Made by a program: the position numbers and the translations under genes
Notes under the pieces: generated by a model
Database searches by the model: none
The model's input: only the letters and a program-made list of their open reading frames with translations
What the model was told of the DNA's origin: nothing
NCBI RefSeq assembly: GCF_025506335.1
Contig: NZ_JANZYO010000001.1
Coordinates: 616,805 to 680,804, forward strand
Length of the DNA stretch: 64,000 nucleotides
DNA from: Mumia quercus
Lineage (GTDB): Bacteria > Actinomycetota > Actinomycetes > Propionibacteriales > Nocardioidaceae
Reading direction: 5' to 3'
Part shown: piece after piece, positions 42,541 through 52,734 of the stretch
How positions within the stretch are numbered: the first letter of the stretch is position 1
Layout of the letters: each line of letters begins with the position of its first letter

Positions 42541-42884
42541 AGGATCCGCGAGAGGGTCTCGGGGTCGCGCGCGATCACGGTCGTGCCGTCGTCGGCGGTG
42601 ATGATCGGGCGCTGGATCGCCCGCGGGTGCGCGGCCAGCCCCTCGAGCCAGTCCGTCCGGTGGTCGGCGTCCTTCGGGATCGCGGTGAGACCGGCCTCGC
42701 GCGCCTCCTTCGGGCGGGCGACGTCCCACGGCTCGAGCCCGAGCCGCGACACCACCGCAGCGAGCTCCTCGGCTGTCGGCGGCTCGTCCAGGTAGCGCCT
42801 CACGGTGTAGTCGACGCCTGCCTCGTCGAGCGCGGCGACCGCCGTACGGCACTTGCTGCACGCAGGATTGACCCAGATCTCCAT
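42531..42884 (-). CDS. ArsC/Spx-like thioredoxin-fold reductase
   Basis: 117 residues, thioredoxin fold. WVNPACSKCRTAVAAL near the start holds a CxxC (C10, C13) rather than the single Cys of typical glutaredoxin-linked ArsC, and RPIITADDGTTVIARDPETL matches the conserved Arg-Pro segment of the ArsC/YffB/Spx family. It may be a cytoplasmic arsenate or disulfide reductase; no ars genes are near, so arsenate is not assured. ATG 42884 is preferred to one eight codons upstream. It is convergent with mfd and divergent from the Fur-family gene. Its end lies in a 19-base near-perfect direct repeat (42502-42520 and 42522-42540). Confidence 0.8.
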   Translation of the reverse strand: MEIWVNPACSKCRTAVAALDEAGVDYTVRRYLDEPPTAEELAAVVSRLGLEPWDVARPKEAREAGLTAIPKDADHRTDWLEGLAAHPRAIQRPIITADDGTTVIARDPETLSRILAG

Positions 42885-42967
42885 GGCTCGAGGGTAGGCG
42901 GCAGCCACGCGTGCGCGCGTGGACGGGACGACTTGCAGGGGCCCTGATCCGGGCGCACGGTGGAAGG

Positions 42968-43414
42968 GTGCCGGGAACCGAGGTCTGGGATGCCGAGGCG
43001 GAGCTGCGCGGTGCTGGGATGAGGGTGACGCGGCAGCGGATCGCCGTGCTGAGCGCGCTCCAGACCCGACCGCACGCCAGCGCCGAGACGCTCACCGCGG
43101 TGACACGCGAGGCGCTCGGATCCGTGTCCGTCCAGGCCGTGTACGACGTGCTGGCCGCGTGCGCGGCGCACGGCCTCGTACGCCGGATCCAGCCGGCGGG
43201 CTCTCCGGCGCTCTTCGAGACCCGGACGGCCGACAACCACCACCACCTCGTCTGCCAGGGCTGCGGGCGCATCGACGACGTCGACTGTGCCGTCGGGACC
43301 GCACCGTGCCTCGTGCCTACGGACGCGCACGGGTTCTCCGTCGCCCAGGCCGAGGTCGTGTTCTGGGGGACCTGCCCCACGTGCGCCGTCGCGACAGAGG
43401 AGACCGACCGATGA
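42968..43414 (+). CDS. Fur-family peroxide/metal regulator (CatR/FurA-like)
   Basis: 148-residue winged-helix repressor. [13 protein letters not shown] and [21 protein letters not shown] form the DNA-binding domain; [18 protein letters not shown] carries the metal-binding His cluster and the first CxxC of a structural zinc site, with the second as CPTCA near the end. The gene precedes and overlaps a catalase gene, as catR-catA and furA-katG do in other actinobacteria, so it probably represses both until oxidised by peroxide. GTG 42968 is the likely start; ATG 43019 would cut into the DNA-binding domain. Confidence 0.88.
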   Translation: MPGTEVWDAEAELRGAGMRVTRQRIAVLSALQTRPHASAETLTAVTREALGSVSVQAVYDVLAACAAHGLVRRIQPAGSPALFETRTADNHHHLVCQGCGRIDDVDCAVGTAPCLVPTDAHGFSVAQAEVVFWGTCPTCAVATEETDR

Positions 43415-44856
43415 CCGAACCGACCACCAGCAACCACGGGATCCCGGTCGAGAGCGACGAGCACTCGCTGACCCAGGGAGACCTGGGGTCGATCGCGCTC
43501 CACGACCACTACCTGATCGAGAAGATGGCGCAGTTCAACCGTGAACGCGTCCCCGAACGGGTGGTGCACGCCAAAGGGTCGGGGGCGTTCGGCCACCTGG
43601 AGATCACCGGCGACGTCAGCGCGTACACGAAGGCGTCGCTCTTCCAACCGGGTCGCAAGACCCCCATGGTGGCGCGGTTCTCGACGGTCGCGGGCGAGCA
43701 GGGCAGCCCCGACACCTGGCGCGACCCTCGCGGGTTCGCGCTGAAGTTCTACACCGACGAGGGCAACTACGACATGGTCGGCAACAACACGCCGGTCTTC
43801 TTCGTCCGCGACCCGATGAAGTTCCAGGACTTCATCCGTTCGCAGAAGCGCATGCCCGACTCGGGGCTGCGCGACCACAACATGCAGTGGGACTTCTGGA
43901 CGCTCTCTCCGGAGTCCGCGCACCAGGTCATGTGGCTGATGGGCGACCGCGGGATCCCTCGCTCGTACCGGACCATGGACGGCTTCAGCTCCCACACCTA
44001 CCAGTGGATCAACGAGGCGGGGGACCGCTTCTGGGTCCGCTACCACTTCAAGACCAACCAGGGCATCGACTTCCTCACGCAGGAGGACGCCGACCGCTTC
44101 GCGGGGACCGAGCCCGACCTGCATCGCAAGGACCTTTACGACGCGATCGCGGAGGGCAACTTCCCGAGCTGGTCGTTCGAGGTGCAGGTGGTGCCGTTCG
44201 AGGAGGCCGAGTCGTACCGGTTCAACATCTTCGACCTCACCAAGACGATCTCGCAGAAGGACTACCCGCGGATCAAGGTCGGCACGATGACGCTCGACCG
44301 GAACCCGGAGAACTTCTTCGCGCAGGTCGAGCAGGCGGCGTTCGAGCCCAGCAACCTCGTGCCGGGAGTCTTCGTGAGCCCGGACAAGATGCTCCTGGGA
44401 CGGGTGTTCTCCTACGCCGACACGCACCGCTACCGCATCGGGACCAACTACGCGCAGCTGCCGGTGAACGCGCCGCGGTCGCCGGTGAACAGCTACTCCA
44501 AGGACGGCGCCATGCGGTACACGTGGAACCCGCCGTCGATGCCCGTCTACGCGCCGAACTCGTACGGCGGTCCCGCGGCTGACCCGCGGTTCACCGACGG
44601 CAAGGGCTGGGCGGCGGCCGGCGAGCAGATCCGCGCCCCTTACGAGCTGCACGCCGAGGACGACGACTTCGGCCAGCCGGGCACCCTCTACCGCGAGGTG
44701 CTCGACGACGCGGCCCGAGCGCGCCTGGCGCGCAACATCGCCGGGCACCTCGCCGACGGGGTGACCGACGAGGTGCTCCAGCGGGTGTGGGTCTACCTCG
44801 GCAACGTCGACGTCGACCTCGCGACGGCGGTGCAGAAGGAGCTCGGCGCGCTGTAG
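43411..44856 (+). CDS. katA: Monofunctional heme catalase (clade 3-like)
   Basis: 481 residues; breaks down hydrogen peroxide. Active-site residues: H53 in [12 protein letters not shown], Asn in [14 protein letters not shown] (125/126), and the proximal heme ligand Y335 in [14 protein letters not shown]. This size is that of small-subunit catalases, with a short C-terminal region and no flavodoxin-like extension. The ATG overlaps the Fur-family stop (ATGA) and has AGAGGAGA before it, so regulator and enzyme are co-expressed and likely autoregulated by peroxide. Confidence 0.95.
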   Translation: MTEPTTSNHGIPVESDEHSLTQGDLGSIALHDHYLIEKMAQFNRERVPERVVHAKGSGAFGHLEITGDVSAYTKASLFQPGRKTPMVARFSTVAGEQGSPDTWRDPRGFALKFYTDEGNYDMVGNNTPVFFVRDPMKFQDFIRSQKRMPDSGLRDHNMQWDFWTLSPESAHQVMWLMGDRGIPRSYRTMDGFSSHTYQWINEAGDRFWVRYHFKTNQGIDFLTQEDADRFAGTEPDLHRKDLYDAIAEGNFPSWSFEVQVVPFEEAESYRFNIFDLTKTISQKDYPRIKVGTMTLDRNPENFFAQVEQAAFEPSNLVPGVFVSPDKMLLGRVFSYADTHRYRIGTNYAQLPVNAPRSPVNSYSKDGAMRYTWNPPSMPVYAPNSYGGPAADPRFTDGKGWAAAGEQIRAPYELHAEDDDFGQPGTLYREVLDDAARARLARNIAGHLADGVTDEVLQRVWVYLGNVDVDLATAVQKELGAL

Positions 44857-44892
44857 CCCCCGTCCCGCGTGGACCGGTCTGCGGCGGGTGGG

Positions 44893-44898
44893 TAGGTT
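44893..44898 (+). promoter_or_regulatory. Possible -10 element for the lipoprotein-mazG pair
   Basis: TAGGTT at 44893-44898, about 40 bases before the lipoprotein ATG and after the katA stop. No clear -35. Confidence 0.3.
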
Positions 44899-44939
44899 GT
44901 GTCCCGCGTCACGTCACCCGTACGAGAGGACCGTCCCGC

Positions 44940-45611
44940 ATGCCCCACCGTCCCGCTCTGCGCCCCGTCCTCGCCGCCGCGGCCGCCTCGCTGCTGCTCG
45001 CCGGCTGCGGGACCACCTTCCCTGGAGAGGCGGTGGTCGTCGGGTCGTCGCAGCTGTCGATGAAGCGCCTGCAGACTCTCGCCGACGCCGGCTGCACCTA
45101 TCTGGCGACGGTCGCCGGGGCCCAGGGCGCGCCGGCGCCCGCCCAGGGTGCGGTGCGTCAGGTGATCGTGACCCAGGAGCTGCAGCTCGCGGGCGCCCGC
45201 AAGGTCGCCGAGGACCGCGGCATCGAGGTGCCGCCGGGCCAGTACGCGCTGCGGCCTGCCGACATCGAGCAGCTGGAGACGACGTTCGCGGGGGACCAGT
45301 TCGACGACATCGTCGAGATCCTCGAGCGCGACTTCGAGAGCCAGGCGCTGCGGACGGCGATCGGTGCGGACGAGTCGGGTGCCGCGCCGAGCGAGCAGAA
45401 CGCCCAGGAGCTGCTGACCGTCGGGACGGAGATCGTCTCCGCGGAGCTCGAGCGGCTCGACGCCGCCGTCGACCCGCGCTTCGGCATCAGCAACGTCGGC
45501 CAGCCCGACCCGGCTCTCCAGCTGTCGGTGTCGCGGGAGCAGCTCGACCAGATCGACCCCACGACGCTCCCGGCCAACCAGCAGTGCCGCGGCGTAGAGT
45601 CGAGCGAGTGA
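44940..45611 (+). CDS. Lipoprotein resembling a SurA N-terminal/chaperone domain
   Basis: 223 residues. The signal sequence ends in the lipobox LAGC, followed by TTFPGEAVVVGSSQLSMKRLQ, which has the look of the N-terminal strand and helix of SurA/PrsA-like chaperones. The rest is helical with charged repeats (QALRTAIGADESG, AQELLTVGTEIVSAELERLD); I see no PPIase domain. It is probably exposed on the outer face of the membrane and may assist folding, but that is inferred from position and shape only. GAGAGGA precedes the ATG. The stop overlaps the mazG start (GTGA). Confidence 0.75.
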   Translation: MPHRPALRPVLAAAAASLLLAGCGTTFPGEAVVVGSSQLSMKRLQTLADAGCTYLATVAGAQGAPAPAQGAVRQVIVTQELQLAGARKVAEDRGIEVPPGQYALRPADIEQLETTFAGDQFDDIVEILERDFESQALRTAIGADESGAAPSEQNAQELLTVGTEIVSAELERLDAAVDPRFGISNVGQPDPALQLSVSREQLDQIDPTTLPANQQCRGVESSE

Positions 45612-46522
45612 GGATCCTCGTCACCAGTCCGCGTGTCGCCCCCGGCCTGCTGACGGCGGCGGGGTGGGACGCCCTCCGCGGCGCGTCGCTCGTGCTCGCG
45701 CCCGAGGCCGACGACCCCACGGTCGAGGCGGTGCGCTCCGCAGGGGTCGACGTGCGCGTCGCTCCGCTCGGCGACCTGGACGAGGTCGCTGCCGACACGC
45801 TCTGGATCGCGCCGACGGGTGACGTCGCGTGGGCGCACGCGCTCGCCGACACCCTCCTCGCGCGCTCGCAGGGCGGTGTGGAACCCGCGGGTGACGTCGA
45901 GATCGTCTTCGGGTCGTACGACCTCCCGGGCGCGCGGCTCCTCGACCTCGTGGCGGTGATGGACCAGCTGCGCGTCGAGTGCCCGTGGACCCGCGAGCAG
46001 ACCCACGCCTCGCTCCAGCAGTACCTCCTCGAGGAGTCGTACGAGGTCCTCGACGCGCTGGACCGTGGCGACACCGAGGAGCTGCGCGAGGAGCTCGGCG
46101 ACCTTCTCATGCAGGTGGTCTTCCATGCGGCGGTGGCCGCACGACCCGTCGACGGCGCGAGCGACGACGGGTGGGACATCGACGACGTCGCGGCCGGCAT
46201 CGTCGAGAAGCTCGTCCGGCGCAACCCTCACGTCTTCGGCGACGAGGAGGCGTTGACGGCCGACGAGGTCGACGCCGCCTGGCAGCGCCTCAAGGCCACC
46301 GAGAAGCAGCGCACCTCCGTCCTCGACGGCGTGCCGCCGACGCTGCCGGCGCTGGCGTACGCCGACAAGGTCGTCGGGAGGCTGGAGCGCGAAGGTACGG
46401 CGGTGGCGCCGGCGGGCGAGACGCTCGGTGAGCGTCTCCTGGCGCTGGTCATCGAGGCCCGCGCGGCAGGGGAGGACCCGGAGGCTGCCCTGCGGCGTAC
46501 GGTCAACGCCTTGGTCGAGTAG
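45608..46522 (+). CDS. mazG: Nucleoside triphosphate pyrophosphohydrolase MazG
   Basis: 304 residues. The C-terminal part (about 115-300) has the MazG fold: CPWTREQTHASLQQYLLEESYEVLDAL, then EELREELGDLLMQVVFHA, supply the EExxE and ExxD residues that bind magnesium. It hydrolyses damaged or excess NTPs to NMP and pyrophosphate. The first about 100 residues are a Rossmann-like extension found in other actinobacterial MazG proteins. Translation is coupled to the lipoprotein gene. The order mazG-(117 bases)-eno is the same as in Mycobacterium apart from one gene. Confidence 0.93.
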   Translation: MRILVTSPRVAPGLLTAAGWDALRGASLVLAPEADDPTVEAVRSAGVDVRVAPLGDLDEVAADTLWIAPTGDVAWAHALADTLLARSQGGVEPAGDVEIVFGSYDLPGARLLDLVAVMDQLRVECPWTREQTHASLQQYLLEESYEVLDALDRGDTEELREELGDLLMQVVFHAAVAARPVDGASDDGWDIDDVAAGIVEKLVRRNPHVFGDEEALTADEVDAAWQRLKATEKQRTSVLDGVPPTLPALAYADKVVGRLEREGTAVAPAGETLGERLLALVIEARAAGEDPEAALRRTVNALVE

Positions 46523-46596
46523 GGCGGAGCACCTGCGGAGATATGACCTCGGCGCGCCAGGGCACGGACGAGGAGGGCCGCGACGGGCGGGCCTCA

Positions 46597-46602
46597 TAGG
46601 AT
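46597..46602 (+). promoter_or_regulatory. -10 element upstream of eno
   Basis: TAGGAT (46597-46602) followed by GGGGA, the same 11 bases as upstream of rplY (5229). It lies 38 bases before the eno start; a -35 is not clear. Confidence 0.45.
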
Positions 46603-46630
46603 GGGGACGACACAGACCGTCCTGCACTAG

Positions 46631-47917
<1,287 letters not shown>

Positions 47918-47920
47918 CGC

Positions 47921-48481
47921 GTGCCGTCCCCGTCGCGCCGCACCCCGACGAGCCGCCCCGCCAACCGGCCGGGTGCGCCTCGTCGTGGGCGCGGCGTGAC
48001 GCCGGCCGCCGAAGCCGTCACCACCTACGGCCGCCCGCGCCTGACACGCCGCATGGCGGTCCTGTTGCTCGTGCTGCTCGTGCTTGCCATCTCGTACGCG
48101 TCGAGCCTGAAGGCGTTCCTCCAGCAGCGTGACGCGCTGGCGACGGCGCGCGCGCAGATCGCGGAGTCCACGCAGGCGCTCGAGGACCTCGAGAAGCAGA
48201 AGGCACGCTACGACGACCCCGAGTACATCGAGCAGCAGGCGCGTTCGCGCTTCGGCTGGCTGATGCCGGGCGAGGTCGGGTTCACGGTGCTCGGAGAGGA
48301 CGGTGAACCGGTCGGCAAGGGACCGGAGCTGCCTGACGCCTCGCCTGCCAAGGCCCCACGTCCGGAGTGGTACGCCACCCTGTGGACGTCCGTGGAGACC
48401 GCCGGTGCCGCATCCGCCCCCGACACCCCCGCGACGCCGCCCGACGTGGTGGCGCCCAAGAAGCAGGACGAAGGACAGTGA
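47921..48481 (+). CDS. Septum formation initiator DivIC/FtsB
   Basis: 186-residue bitopic division protein. A basic, Pro/Arg-rich cytoplasmic N-terminus of about 45 residues precedes one membrane helix (about 48-66, MAVLLLVLLVLAISYA) and a coiled coil (about 68-105, LQQRDALATARAQIAESTQALEDLEKQ); then comes the conserved DDPEYIEQQARSRFGWLMPGEVGF and a Pro/Ala-rich tail. It would bind FtsL and FtsQ at the divisome. Starts at GTG three bases after the eno stop. Eno-divIC adjacency is conserved in actinobacteria. Confidence 0.93.
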   Translation: MPSPSRRTPTSRPANRPGAPRRGRGVTPAAEAVTTYGRPRLTRRMAVLLLVLLVLAISYASSLKAFLQQRDALATARAQIAESTQALEDLEKQKARYDDPEYIEQQARSRFGWLMPGEVGFTVLGEDGEPVGKGPELPDASPAKAPRPEWYATLWTSVETAGAASAPDTPATPPDVVAPKKQDEGQ

Positions 48482-49032
48482 CCGACCCGATCCCCCCGAC
48501 CGAGGCCGACCTCGAGGCGATTCGCGAGCAGCTCGGCCGTACGCCGCGGGGCGTGGTCGAGATCGCGAGCCGCTGCCCCTCCGGCCACCCCAACGTCGTG
48601 AAGACCGAGCCACGCCTTCCCGACGGCACCCCGTTCCCCACGCTCTACTACGTCACCTGCGCCCGGATCAACGGGATGCTGGGCACCCTCGAGGCGTCCG
48701 GTCTGATGCGCGAGATGAGCGAGAGGCTGGCCGTCGACACCGAGCTCGCGGCCGCCTACCAGCGCGCACACGAGTCGTACCTCGCCGAACGCCGCGAGAT
48801 CGCCGAGGTCCCGGAGATCGACGGCGTCTCCGCCGGTGGCATGCCGACCCGTGTGAAGTGCCTGCACGTGCTCGTCGGCCACGCGCTGGCGAAGGGCCCG
48901 GGGGTCAATCCCCTCGGTGACGAGGCAGTGCGCCTTCTTGGCGACTGGTGGACGGGGACGACGTGTGACGGGCCGGGTGCACCGCCCGCGCAGCTGGCCG
49001 ACGTCGACACCGCCGCCGAGGAGAGCCCGTGA
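48478..49032 (+). CDS. DUF501 family protein
   Basis: 184 residues. It matches the actinobacterial DUF501 proteins found between divIC and ppx (as in Mycobacterium): EIASRCPSGHPNVVKTEPRLPDGTPFPTLYYVTC, INGMLGTLEASGLMREM and GMPTRVKCLHVLVGHALAKGPGVNPLGDE with three conserved Cys and a His. These residues could bind metal. No reaction is known. The start overlaps divIC and the stop overlaps ppx, each by 4 bases, so all three are coupled. Confidence 0.92.
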   Translation: MTDPIPPTEADLEAIREQLGRTPRGVVEIASRCPSGHPNVVKTEPRLPDGTPFPTLYYVTCARINGMLGTLEASGLMREMSERLAVDTELAAAYQRAHESYLAERREIAEVPEIDGVSAGGMPTRVKCLHVLVGHALAKGPGVNPLGDEAVRLLGDWWTGTTCDGPGAPPAQLADVDTAAEESP

Positions 49033-49943
49033 CGCGCGTCGCGGCCATCGACTGCGGCACCAACTCGATCCGACTCCTCGTCACCGACCTCGACGCGCAG
49101 GCGGGGACCGCTGACGACCAGGTCCGGCGGATGGAGATCGTCCGGCTCGGTTACGGCGTCGACCGCACGGGCAGGCTCGACGAGCGGGCATTGGAGCGTA
49201 CGTTCGCCGCGTGCGACGACTACGCGGCGGTGATCGCGTCGCTCGGCGCCGAGCGGCTGCGGTTCGTGGCGACGTCGGCGACCCGCGACGCGGACAACGC
49301 CGACGTGTTCGCCGCAGGGGTCCGCGAGCGTCTCGGCGTCGACCCCGACGTCGTCACCGGGTCCGAAGAGGCGGCGCTGTCGTTCGCCGGCGCCGCGCGC
49401 GACCTGCCGGACGCTGCACAGCCCGTCCTCGTGATCGACCTCGGCGGCGGCTCCACCGAGCTGATCCTCGGTGAGGACGGGGTCGCGAGCGCGGAGCAGT
49501 CGCTCGACATCGGCTCTGTCCGGATGACCGAGCGGCACCTCCACAGCGACCCGCCGATGCGGGAGGAGATCGCCGCATGCGCCGCGGACGTCGACGCCGT
49601 GCTCGACGCCACCACCGTGGACATCACCCGTGCGCGTACGGTCGTCGGCGTCGCCGGCACGATCACCACGGTCGCGGCGCATGTGCTCGGCCTCGACGCG
49701 TACGACTCCACCCGCATCCACCACGCGCGACTGCCCGTCGCCGACGTCCTCGCGTCCTGCGACGCGATCGTCTCCGCCTCGGTCGAGGAGCGCCGGTCGT
49801 GGCCCTTCATGCATCCGGGGCGCGCCGACGTCATCGGAGGGGGAGCAGTGATCCTGTCCCGGCTGCTCACCCGTACGAGTCCCGACGTCCTCGTGGTCTC
49901 CGAGCACGACATCCTCGACGGCATCGCCTGGTCGCTGGCCTGA
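49029..49943 (+). CDS. ppx: Exopolyphosphatase / Ppx-GppA family phosphatase
   Basis: 304 residues, actin-like ASKHA fold. AIDCGTNSIRLLV and DLGGGSTELILGED are the two phosphate-binding loops; SEEAALSFAG and GVAGTITTVAAHVLGL complete the active site. It degrades polyphosphate or pppGpp. The length corresponds to the short Ppx form of actinobacteria (Ppx2-like, as in Mycobacterium Rv1026), which may act on short-chain polyphosphate. It ends the eno operon and is convergent with the SDR gene. Confidence 0.92.
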   Translation: MTRVAAIDCGTNSIRLLVTDLDAQAGTADDQVRRMEIVRLGYGVDRTGRLDERALERTFAACDDYAAVIASLGAERLRFVATSATRDADNADVFAAGVRERLGVDPDVVTGSEEAALSFAGAARDLPDAAQPVLVIDLGGGSTELILGEDGVASAEQSLDIGSVRMTERHLHSDPPMREEIAACAADVDAVLDATTVDITRARTVVGVAGTITTVAAHVLGLDAYDSTRIHHARLPVADVLASCDAIVSASVEERRSWPFMHPGRADVIGGGAVILSRLLTRTSPDVLVVSEHDILDGIAWSLA

Positions 49944-49951
49944 GCGGCGAC

Positions 49952-50596
49952 CTACGGGGCGGACGCCGCCTCGACGCCGACGTGAGCCCGGAAGGTGCGC
50001 GGCTCGTCGACCTCGTCGAGCAGCGCCCTCGCGAAGTCGGCGTACGTGATGCGGCTGTCGGCGTCGCCTGGTGCGGTCGCGTACCCGCCCGACGGCGTCC
50101 CGCCGTGGTCGAAGTCGCCGGAGGGTGACAACGCCACCCAGTCGAGACCGGTGGCGGTGTCGAAGGCGCGCGTCGCGGCGGCGTGCGCAAGGAAGAACCC
50201 GCGGTGCTCGTCCGGGTAGCCCTCGGTGTCCCCCAGCAGCGTCCCGTCGGACGTGGGGAGCAGCGGGGCCAGGCCGACCCACACGAGCCGCGTGACGCCC
50301 GCACGTGCCAGCCCGTCCGTCAGCGCGTGAGCGGTGGCGACGAAGAATCGGTGCGGGTCCGTCGAGGAGCTGTCGTACACCGCGGCGACCACGGCGTCGT
50401 GGCCCGCAGCGAGCGTCGCGAGGGCGTCGGCGTCCGTGACGTCGCCCGCGACGAGCGCGACGCCGGGTCCGGCGAGGTCCTGGTGCCGGGCGGGCTCGCG
50501 GACCACGGCAGTCACCGCGTGCCCGCGCCGTACGGCCTCGGCCGTCGCGGCGCGTCCGGCGCGGCCCCCGGCTCCGACGATCATGACCTTGCGCAT
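49952..50596 (-). CDS. NAD(P)-binding atypical SDR (NmrA/YwnB-like)
   Basis: 214 residues. The N-terminal MRKVMIVGAGGRAGRAATAEAVRRGH contains the Gly-rich Rossmann loop; GDVTDADALATLAAGHDAVVAAVY is the second nucleotide segment. The catalytic Tyr-Lys pair of classical SDRs is not evident, which is typical of the atypical (NmrA-like) group of redox sensors and oxidoreductases. It is divergent from an HxlR regulator, with a palindrome in the 106-base gap; HxlR repressors often control such an oxidoreductase in response to electrophiles. The substrate is unknown. Confidence 0.85.
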   Translation of the reverse strand: MRKVMIVGAGGRAGRAATAEAVRRGHAVTAVVREPARHQDLAGPGVALVAGDVTDADALATLAAGHDAVVAAVYDSSSTDPHRFFVATAHALTDGLARAGVTRLVWVGLAPLLPTSDGTLLGDTEGYPDEHRGFFLAHAAATRAFDTATGLDWVALSPSGDFDHGGTPSGGYATAPGDADSRITYADFARALLDEVDEPRTFRAHVGVEAASAP

Positions 50597-50659
50597 CGCG
50601 TACCTCCAGCGTCTTCATCCGGCGACCTGCCGGTGCCCGGACGCTAACGAGGCGGGTGA

Positions 50660-50673
50660 TTTCCGTTCGGAAA
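50660..50673. promoter_or_regulatory. Palindromic operator for the HxlR/SDR divergent pair
   Basis: TTTCCGTTCGGAAA has perfect 6-bp arms around TT. It covers the expected -35 region of the HxlR gene (-10 TAGGCT at 50691-50696) and lies 64 bases upstream of the SDR start, so one dimer could repress both. Confidence 0.6.
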
Positions 50674-50690
50674 CCGAGGTGGTCCGTGAC

Positions 50691-50696
50691 TAGGCT
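50691..50696 (+). promoter_or_regulatory. -10 element of the HxlR gene, possibly leaderless
   Basis: TAGGCT ends 6 bases before the GTG start, so the transcript could begin at the start codon. No ribosome site is present. Confidence 0.45.
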
Positions 50697-50702
50697 GGAC
50701 AG

Positions 50703-51086
50703 GTGCTCGCACCTCTCGACCCCGACATGTTCGACCCCGTGTGCCCGTCGTCGCTTACGCCGGTGCGGGTGGGCGACAAGTGGGGCGCGATGATCCTGCG
50801 CTGCCTCGCCGACGGTCCCCGTCGCTTCGGTGAGCTGAAGGTCCCGCTGCACGGCATCACCGCCAAGGTGCTCACGTCGTCGCTGCGCACCCTCGAGCGT
50901 CGCGGCCTTGTCACCCGTACGGAGGTGCGCGGACGTGAGCGCCGCGTCGAGTACGCCCTCACCGACCTCGGTCGCGGTCTCCTCGGCCCGCTCGACGCGA
51001 TGTGTGCCTGGGCCGAGGCGCACTGGGACGAGATCCTCGACGCGGCCGACACCGCGCTCGCGCGCGACCAGGCGGTGTCCCTCTGA
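50703..51086 (+). CDS. HxlR-family transcriptional regulator
   Basis: 127-residue winged-helix regulator. [34 protein letters not shown] is the HxlR signature with Cys at the start, which in related repressors (for example HypR, YodB) senses electrophiles or disulfide stress; [23 protein letters not shown] is the DNA-recognition region. The operator at 50660 and the divergent SDR gene fit an autoregulated sensor-target pair. GTG start is 6 bases after a -10, so the mRNA may be leaderless. Its end overlaps the uracil-DNA glycosylase reading frame. Confidence 0.88.
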   Translation: MLAPLDPDMFDPVCPSSLTPVRVGDKWGAMILRCLADGPRRFGELKVPLHGITAKVLTSSLRTLERRGLVTRTEVRGRERRVEYALTDLGRGLLGPLDAMCAWAEAHWDEILDAADTALARDQAVSL

Positions 51087-51901
51087 CGGCTCACGAGTTC
51101 ACCTCACCGGTCACACCCGGGACGGGCTGGCCGGAGGACCCGGCCACGCCGGCCACGCCGGTCGCGCGCGACGCCGACGGGGTGCGCAGCGGTGCGGCGT
51201 CCGCCGGCGGCCTGCACGAGCTCGAGGCGCGGGTGAGCGTGTGCCGTGCCTGCCCACGCCTGGTCCAGTGGCGTGAGGACGTGGCGGCCACCAAGCGGCG
51301 TGCGTACGCGGACGAGCCGTACTGGGGGCGGCCGATCCCGGGCTGGGGCGACCCGGAGCCACGCTTCCTGATCGTCGGCCTCGCGCCGGCCGCGCACGGC
51401 GGGAACCGTACGGGGCGCATCTTCACCGGAGACCGGTCCGGAGACTGGCTCTTCGCCTCGCTGCACCGTGTCGGGCTCGCCACGCAGCCGACCAGCCTGC
51501 ACGCAGGCGACGGGCAGCGGCTCATCGGCGGCCGGATGGTCGCTGCGGTGCGCTGTGCGCCGCCTGCGAACAAACCGACCACGGACGAGCGCGACACGTG
51601 TGCACCCTGGTTGGAGGAGGAGCTGCGCCTCGTCCTCCCGTCGGTCCGTGCGATCGTCGCGCTCGGCTCGTACGGGTGGGACGCCACGCTGCGGACCTTC
51701 GCGGCTCTCGGGGCGGCGGTGCCGAAGCCACGACCGAAATTCGGCCATGGTGTCGACGCCACACTCCCGAAACCTTCGGGCGGTACGGTCCACCTCCTGG
51801 GCAGCTTCCACCCCAGTCAGCAGAACACGTTCACAGGGCGGCTCACCGAGCCCATGCTCGACGCCGTCATGGCACGCGCGAAGGAGGTCAGCGATGTCTG
51901 A
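51083..51901 (+). CDS. Family 5-type uracil-DNA glycosylase (UdgB-like)
   Basis: Base-excision enzyme with an iron-sulfur cluster that removes uracil (and in UdgB hypoxanthine) from DNA. Features: [10 protein letters not shown] (two of the four cluster Cys), [43 protein letters not shown] as active-site motif [23 protein letters not shown] with the other two Cys, and [12 protein letters not shown] as motif B. The start is uncertain: the conserved-looking N-terminal [27 protein letters not shown] has no ATG/GTG/TTG in frame, so a CTG overlapping the HxlR stop (CTGA) is proposed; GTG 51182 is an alternative that loses this region. Confidence 0.85.
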   Translation: MTAHEFTSPVTPGTGWPEDPATPATPVARDADGVRSGAASAGGLHELEARVSVCRACPRLVQWREDVAATKRRAYADEPYWGRPIPGWGDPEPRFLIVGLAPAAHGGNRTGRIFTGDRSGDWLFASLHRVGLATQPTSLHAGDGQRLIGGRMVAAVRCAPPANKPTTDERDTCAPWLEEELRLVLPSVRAIVALGSYGWDATLRTFAALGAAVPKPRPKFGHGVDATLPKPSGGTVHLLGSFHPSQQNTFTGRLTEPMLDAVMARAKEVSDV

Positions 51902-52691
51902 GGAGACCACCACCGAGACTCATGCCGGAGTCGCGGGACGTCTCGTGGACCTGCTCGTCCAGGTCTACGGGGAGGCCCCGCCGGTCACGCTCACGGCGTG
52001 GGACGGGTCTCGGGTCGAGCCGAAGACCGGTGACGCGACGATCGAGGCCCGCATCGAGTCGCGTCGTACGGTCAGGCGTCTCGTGTGGTCTCCGGGGCAG
52101 ACGGGCATCGCTCGCGCCTATATCGCCGGCGAGCTCACGGTCGACGGTGACCTCGAGACCGCGGTACGCCTGATGCGCGACTACGTCGAGCACGCCTCGG
52201 CCAAGCGCGCCCTCGAGGCGGCCGACCGGCGTGAGGTGCTCCGCCTGACCGTGCAGCTCGGCGCGGTCGGTCCTGCACCGCGAGGCCCGAACGAGCCGGT
52301 CGACGCCGTCACCGGCTACCTCGACGTGCCCGGACAGATGCGCGCGGAGCTGCCGGCCGAGCTCGCCGACGCCCTGCTCGCCGACGCGCCCCGCAGCGGT
52401 GACGCGCGCACGGAGGTGGTCTTCACCGATCCGGAGCCGTTGAGCGCCGCGATCGCCCGCTGGGAGACCGACGGTCTCGTCGTCGACTCCGTACGCGAGG
52501 TGGTCGCCGACGAGCGTGAGCGCCTCGCGCGCATCGGGGGGCGCCTGGTCGCGCACTGGGATGCCGTCGTCGACGCCGTCGGCGCGCAGCACGCCCGCAT
52601 GTGGCGCCTGTCGCTGGTGCTCGTCCGTGACAACCTCGAGCGCCGGACGATCCGCGCGTACGAGATCACCGGGACCTCCGCGCCGGACTGA
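51894..52691 (+). CDS. Cyclopropane-fatty-acid-synthase-like protein lacking the SAM-binding core
   Basis: 265 residues. The first about 110 residues match the N-terminal domain of CFA synthases ([31 protein letters not shown]). The C-terminal part ([23 protein letters not shown] onward, and [24 protein letters not shown]) matches the C-terminal helical region of the same family. What lies between is too short and has none of the Gly-rich SAM loop, so about 150 residues of methyltransferase core are missing compared with a full enzyme of about 420. It is unlikely to be catalytic. The reading frame is intact, with a perfect AAGGAGG (51881-51887) upstream and an 8-base overlap with the glycosylase gene, so it seems to be kept as a working short protein. 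Confidence 0.72.
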   Translation: MSEETTTETHAGVAGRLVDLLVQVYGEAPPVTLTAWDGSRVEPKTGDATIEARIESRRTVRRLVWSPGQTGIARAYIAGELTVDGDLETAVRLMRDYVEHASAKRALEAADRREVLRLTVQLGAVGPAPRGPNEPVDAVTGYLDVPGQMRAELPAELADALLADAPRSGDARTEVVFTDPEPLSAAIARWETDGLVVDSVREVVADERERLARIGGRLVAHWDAVVDAVGAQHARMWRLSLVLVRDNLERRTIRAYEITGTSAPD

Positions 52692-52719
52692 CGAACAGCC
52701 CTCGAGAACCTTCGTACGG

Positions 52720-52725
52720 GACAAT
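52720..52725 (+). promoter_or_regulatory. -10 element of the tRNA with anticodon TAA
   Basis: GACAAT ends 9 bases before the tRNA, the correct spacing for a start at the 5' leader. No clear -35 element. Confidence 0.4.
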
Positions 52726-52734
52726 GGCGGGCAC

